Below are positions 61,590 through 64,000 of a DNA stretch of 64,000 nucleotides, in pieces. The notes beneath the pieces are model-generated. The model did no database searches and had not been told where the DNA came from. It saw nothing but the letters and a program-made list of their open reading frames with translations. This DNA is from JAJCYL01 sp040222875 (GTDB lineage: Bacteria > Bacteroidota > Bacteroidia > Cytophagales > Cyclobacteriaceae): contig JAVKCG010000004.1 in the NCBI GenBank assembly GCA_040222875.1, forward strand, positions 124,001 through 188,000, read 5' to 3'. How positions within the stretch are numbered: position 1 is the first letter of the stretch; each line of letters opens with the position of its first letter. Position numbers and translations under genes: made by a program.

Positions 61590-62477
61590 ATGAAAAACTT
61601 AATAGGGATTTTAATAATTCTTGCGGTAAGTACAGTAGGCTGCAACAATTTAAACAGACAGTTAGAAACTAAAGATGCAACTATTGATAGTCTTAAGGAA
61701 GTAAACAACAAAAGTCAATATACGCTAAATGAATTTGTTGGTCTTTTAAACGAAATCGAGGAGAACCTTCAGGAGATTAAAGAGCGGGAAAATTTAATTG
61801 AATTGAATAGCGAAGATTTAGCAAGTCAGGATGACCAAAAGATATTAAACGACCTGCAACAAATCAATACACTGATGGCAGCTAATCATGACAAGTTATA
61901 TGAACTAAAAGAGAAGCTTCACCAAAGTGATAAAAAACAAAATGAGCTACAAAGGCTTGTTAGAAATCTAAGGGCCAGGATTGTAGAAAGTGATTCTGCA
62001 GTACAGATGCTTGCCCAACGATTAGAAACGGCCAAATTTCAAAAAACAGAACTTGAATCAACAATTGTTGATCTTAACCACGAACTGCAAACTTCCACCT
62101 ACAGATTTAAGGAAGAGTTGCGGCATTTGGACGATCAATTAATTGCCAGGAAAATGGCACTGAATACTGGCTATTTAGCAATTGGTGATTTGAAGTCGCT
62201 TCTGGAAGAAAATATAGTGGAAAAAGAAGGCGGTATACTCGGTATTGGCAGTGTAAAAAAAGTGAACGAAAATATTGATGAAGATCATTTCACAAAACTG
62301 GATATTGTATCAACAGATCAAATTTTCTTAAATGTCAAAAAAGCAGAGATGATCAGTGATCACCCTTCTGATTCCTATGAGTTAAAAAAAGAGGGAGAAT
62401 TTATCTCAATGTTGAAAATCAATAAACCAGATAAATTTTGGGAAAAATCCAAATACCTTGTCGTAGCAGTAAATTAG
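61590..62477 (+). CDS. Coiled-coil lipoprotein, unknown
   Basis: A 295-residue lipoprotein: the signal MKNLIGILIILAVSTVGC precedes a long coiled coil (about 20-190: LNRQLETKDATIDSLKEVNNKSQ and later ELEQRLETAK-like repeats) and a small C-terminal domain of about 90 residues (IGSVKKVNENIDEDHFTKLDIVSTDQIF). I do not recognise the C-terminal domain. It follows the DUF4382 gene by 83 bases and ends with a terminator. Confidence 0.8.
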   Translation: MKNLIGILIILAVSTVGCNNLNRQLETKDATIDSLKEVNNKSQYTLNEFVGLLNEIEENLQEIKERENLIELNSEDLASQDDQKILNDLQQINTLMAANHDKLYELKEKLHQSDKKQNELQRLVRNLRARIVESDSAVQMLAQRLETAKFQKTELESTIVDLNHELQTSTYRFKEELRHLDDQLIARKMALNTGYLAIGDLKSLLEENIVEKEGGILGIGSVKKVNENIDEDHFTKLDIVSTDQIFLNVKKAEMISDHPSDSYELKKEGEFISMLKINKPDKFWEKSKYLVVAVN

Positions 62478-62488
62478 GTATTTGATCG

Positions 62489-62522
62489 ACCGTCAGGTAA
62501 ATTCACTTGACGGTTTTTTTTA
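62489..62522 (+). terminator. Terminator after coiled-coil lipoprotein gene
   Basis: ACCGTCA (62489-62495) pairs with TGACGGT (62508-62514), followed by a T-run. Confidence 0.8.
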
Positions 62523-62629
62523 TTATCAATTGCTTTTGGCAACTCACCAAAGCGAAAATCCGGACTAACTCAACCTCACTTGCAACCTTTTAACCGCCCC
62601 TCGCATCTTTAGCCAAATTTGATTAATGA

Positions 62630-64000
62630 ATGCTTAAAAACTACCTAAAAACCTCTTTCAGAAACCTTCTCAAAAATCCCATTTCTTCATTTATAAATGT
62701 GTTTGGCCTGGCCATGGCAATTGGCTGCTGTGTTGTGGTTTATGCCTATCTCTCATTTGAGATCAAGATGGATCAGCAGCATGAAAATAAAGAAAAGCTG
62801 TTCATGGTGTCGCCGGTTGTTAATAGAGATGGCCAAAGTAGCGCCTATGGCACCTCCCCCACAGCAATGGGTCTTCATCTTAAACAAGACTTCCCCCAGG
62901 TGAAGCGCATGACCAGAATTGCTGATCGCAATGCGGTCGTCAGGCATGGCGACAATGTTTTTCAAGAGTGGATCAGATTAGTAGACCCTGATTTCATGCA
63001 CATGTTCACTTTTCCTTTAGAAAAAGGTCAATTGACTGTACTTGATGAGAGGAATAACATCATTTTAAGCAAAGAGATGGCCATTAAGTATTTCGGTGAT
63101 GCTGACCCCATAGGCGAGGTGCTTACGCTAAGGTTTAATGGAGGGCAAAAACTGAGCTTTACAGTCGCAGGAGTTGGAGAAGAATTCCCGAATACCAGCT
63201 CAATCAGGTACAACTGTCTGCTGAATTATGAAATCCTTAACACTATAGAGCCAGACTTTAACCCAGCTGATTGGGGCACTAATACCCGCAGCACATTTAT
63301 AGAACTCGATGATCCTGATGACATCAAATTAATAGATGAATCACAGCACACTTATTTGAGTTATGTGAGAGAAGCTCAACCGGACTACCCAGTAGAGCAG
63401 TTCAATTTTGAGCCTTTGGCAACGCTCTACGAACGCTCCAATTACATCAGAAACGATCTTTCTGGGGAGGGAGACCAGGAAGGTCGGGTAGTATTGACCA
63501 TCATAGGTCTGTTCATGATCTCACTCGCATGCCTTAATTATCTCAACATTGCCATATCGTCAGCTACAAAACGGTTGAAAGAAATCGGTGTGCGAAAGGT
63601 GATTGGTGCCAGTAAACGGTTATTGATTGCCCAATTTATTACTGAAAATTTGCTCCTGTCATTTATTGCAATGATTGTGGGATTCATGGTAGCTGTTTTC
63701 CTTTTCATTCCTGGGTTCAACACTCTCTTTACCATCGATATTAGCTTCCCCTACTCCGCACCCGACCTCTATCTATTCCTGGGCGGATTGTTACTGTTAA
63801 CGGCAATTGCATCTGGCGCTTATCCGGCAGTTTATATCAGCAGGTTTCCAGCTGTTACGATTTTTCGTGGCAATGTCCTTTTCGGGAGGAAGAACAAACT
63901 CACCAAAATATTCCTGACCCTTCAATTTATCCTGGCCTGTATTACGGTGGTCACAGCCACCATGATTTACAGAAATTCCCAATATCAGAAAAACAGAAGT
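62630..64000 (+). CDS. FtsX/MacB-type ABC transporter permease, cut by window
   Basis: The first 457 codons of another permease of the family at 4713 and 7778. It starts MLKNYLKTSFRNLLKNPISS, has an N-terminal helix (about 20-42), a first periplasmic domain and a helix block with the coupling loop KEIGVRKVIGAS. The frame is open at the edge. No ATPase gene precedes it. The usual length is about 790 residues, so roughly 330 residues lie outside. Confidence 0.93.
   Translation, partial: MLKNYLKTSFRNLLKNPISSFINVFGLAMAIGCCVVVYAYLSFEIKMDQQHENKEKLFMVSPVVNRDGQSSAYGTSPTAMGLHLKQDFPQVKRMTRIADRNAVVRHGDNVFQEWIRLVDPDFMHMFTFPLEKGQLTVLDERNNIILSKEMAIKYFGDADPIGEVLTLRFNGGQKLSFTVAGVGEEFPNTSSIRYNCLLNYEILNTIEPDFNPADWGTNTRSTFIELDDPDDIKLIDESQHTYLSYVREAQPDYPVEQFNFEPLATLYERSNYIRNDLSGEGDQEGRVVLTIIGLFMISLACLNYLNIAISSATKRLKEIGVRKVIGASKRLLIAQFITENLLLSFIAMIVGFMVAVFLFIPGFNTLFTIDISFPYSAPDLYLFLGGLLLLTAIASGAYPAVYISRFPAVTIFRGNVLFGRKNKLTKIFLTLQFILACITVVTATMIYRNSQYQKNRS

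Noticed and set aside
1..64000. CRISPR array, prophage, integrase or insertion sequence
   Set aside because: No evenly spaced direct repeats, no transposase, integrase or phage structural motif was found; the repeats present are hairpin elements.

Overview
The window reads as chromosome of a Bacteroidota bacterium, most likely a marine or soil member of the order Cytophagales. The evidence is a SusC/SusD outer-membrane pair, a BamA-like lipoprotein (TamL), several roughly 790-residue MacB/FtsX-type permeases without ATPases, a fibronectin/T9SS-style secreted protein, an S1 protein with acidic N-terminal extension, almost no Shine-Dalgarno sequences, and promoters with the Bacteroidota -7 element TAnnTTTG (clear before tRNA-Asp, tRNA-Cys and the ferredoxin gene). 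It is mostly ordinary housekeeping DNA with a few disturbed patches; there is no CRISPR array, prophage or recognisable insertion sequence.

Layout. 1-2.1 kb: 3' part of topA cut by the window edge. 2.1-15 kb: the most disturbed part. It holds a DUF559 endonuclease-like gene between copies of a C/G-rich hairpin repeat, a relic of an FtsX-type permease, an orphan membrane protein, two intact permeases and one 5'-truncated permease, a YwbE pair, an AraC regulator, and two toxin-antitoxin modules (ParE-type and YoeB/YefM). 15-22 kb: tamL divergent from and overlapping an RNA methyltransferase gene, DUF302 and DUF2911 proteins, a membrane LytTR regulator, a VOC protein and an FKBP isomerase. 22-25 kb: rpsA and tRNA-Cys. 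25-38.5 kb: a lipid-flavoured stretch (accA-patatin-plsC operon, acyl-ACP thioesterase, a fatty acid hydroxylase fused to two CDGSH iron-sulfur motifs, acyl-CoA ligase) with tRNA-Asp, hsp20 and small conserved genes. 38.7-43.4 kb: SusC/SusD. 43.4-47.6 kb: a 5-haem and an 8-haem cytochrome c operon. 47.7-55 kb: transketolase, the ligA-DUF6913-dapA operon and a ferredoxin. 55.2-62.5 kb: a putative sigma-54 envelope regulon. The right end is another permease, cut by the window.

The best candidates for a coherent, possibly undescribed system are (1) the 55-62 kb island, where a CHASE3 histidine kinase and an NtrC-type activator sit among small secreted or lipoprotein genes, three of whose upstream regions contain -24/-12 (sigma-54-like) elements; (2) the DUF559 gene whose stop codon lies inside a flanking hairpin repeat, suggestive of a repeat-associated endonuclease element; and (3) the hydroxylase-CDGSH fusion. 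Assignments rest on reading motifs by eye; no database search was possible.
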